From positions 1 to 6,057 of the forward strand of contig JAHJUV010000023.1 of the NCBI GenBank assembly GCA_018828825.1: 6,057 nt of DNA, in the 5' to 3' direction. Within the stretch, counting starts at the first letter, position 1, and every line of letters begins with the position of its first letter. Both the position numbers and the translations under genes were made by a program. The notes under the pieces are model-generated. The model was given only the letters and a program-made list of their open reading frames with translations. It did no database searches and was not told where the DNA came from. The stretch comes from Planctomycetota bacterium. GTDB lineage: Bacteria > Planctomycetota > Phycisphaerae > Sedimentisphaerales > UBA12454. Positions 5,933 through 6,057 of this stretch are shown here, one piece after another.

Positions 5933-5937
5933 AACAA
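5910..5937 (-). promoter_or_regulatory. Candidate promoter of the LAB_N/fusion operon
   Basis: On the minus strand, TTGTTT (5937-5932) and TATCAT (5915-5910) are spaced by 16 nt. A start near 5903 leaves a leader of about 28 nt that contains the AGGAG ribosome site. It overlaps the divergent VanZ promoter candidate. Found by eye from consensus only. Confidence 0.35.
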
Positions 5938-5958
5938 CACTTATCAGAAACCTGTACT

Positions 5959-6057
5959 ATGAACCTGAGCAAAGAACGAAAATTCTTTACAATAGTCCTG
6001 ATATTTTACTGGGTCGGAATATTTTTTGCCACACATATTCCGGTGCCCGGCTGGACG
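5959..6057 (+). CDS. VanZ-family membrane protein, N-terminal part (cut by right edge)
   Basis: Only the first 33 codons are present. After a charged start (MNLSKERKF) comes one hydrophobic helix, about residues 9-24, then FFATHIPVPGW. A first helix followed by a THIP-P motif is typical of the amino end of VanZ-like proteins, a family of small multi-helix membrane proteins named after a teicoplanin-resistance protein. Most chromosomal members have no proven role in resistance. The ATG has no strong ribosome-binding sequence before it, but no other start fits better. It is divergent from the LAB_N gene. Family assignment rests on a short piece and is moderate. Confidence 0.65.
   Translation, partial: MNLSKERKFFTIVLIFYWVGIFFATHIPVPGWT

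Noticed and set aside
5959..6057. Glycopeptide resistance determinant
   Set aside because: A VanZ-family resemblance alone, without vanHAX or regulators, does not indicate resistance.

Overview
The window looks like bacterial chromosome of moderate GC content (mid-40s percent by eye) from a Gram-negative-type, envelope-rich organism. It carries a lipoprotein cyclophilin, an LAB_N lipid A-type membrane protein, a VanZ-like protein and an exported flavin-oxidoreductase-like protein. This mix recalls uncultured Planctomycetota (Phycisphaerae-like) or related genomes. That assignment is an impression from gene content and protein style, and no marker gene here proves it. No tRNA, rRNA, CRISPR array, transposase or phage gene was found.

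Layout. Positions 1-209 hold two adjacent inverted repeats (a nested 82-nt palindrome and a GC-rich hairpin), threaded by an open frame of doubtful reality. Next is a minus-strand cyclophilin-type prolyl isomerase lipoprotein (210-833). It diverges, across a 145-bp region with back-to-back promoter candidates and an operator-like palindrome, from a plus-strand Na+/phosphate cotransporter with a C-terminal PhoU-like domain (979-2673). Then comes hisH-hisF (2771-4167), overlapping by 7 nt, which encodes the two subunits of imidazole glycerol phosphate synthase, the step that links histidine and purine synthesis. A 112-bp convergent intergenic region (4168-4279) contains three small symmetric elements and a possible 19-codon ORF. 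On the minus strand, an LAB_N membrane protein gene (5552-5875) is followed 18 nt later by a gene for an exported SagB-type nitroreductase/DJ-1 (PfpI) fusion (4280-5533), probably one operon. A divergent VanZ-family gene begins at 5959 and runs off the right edge.

The genes do not form one obvious pathway; most are housekeeping or envelope functions. The least ordinary items are the SagB/DJ-1 fusion, whose DJ-1 part lacks the usual nucleophilic cysteine, the nested palindrome at the left edge, the palindrome over the transporter promoter, and the possible leaderless start of hisH. I do not see strong evidence for a wholly new system.
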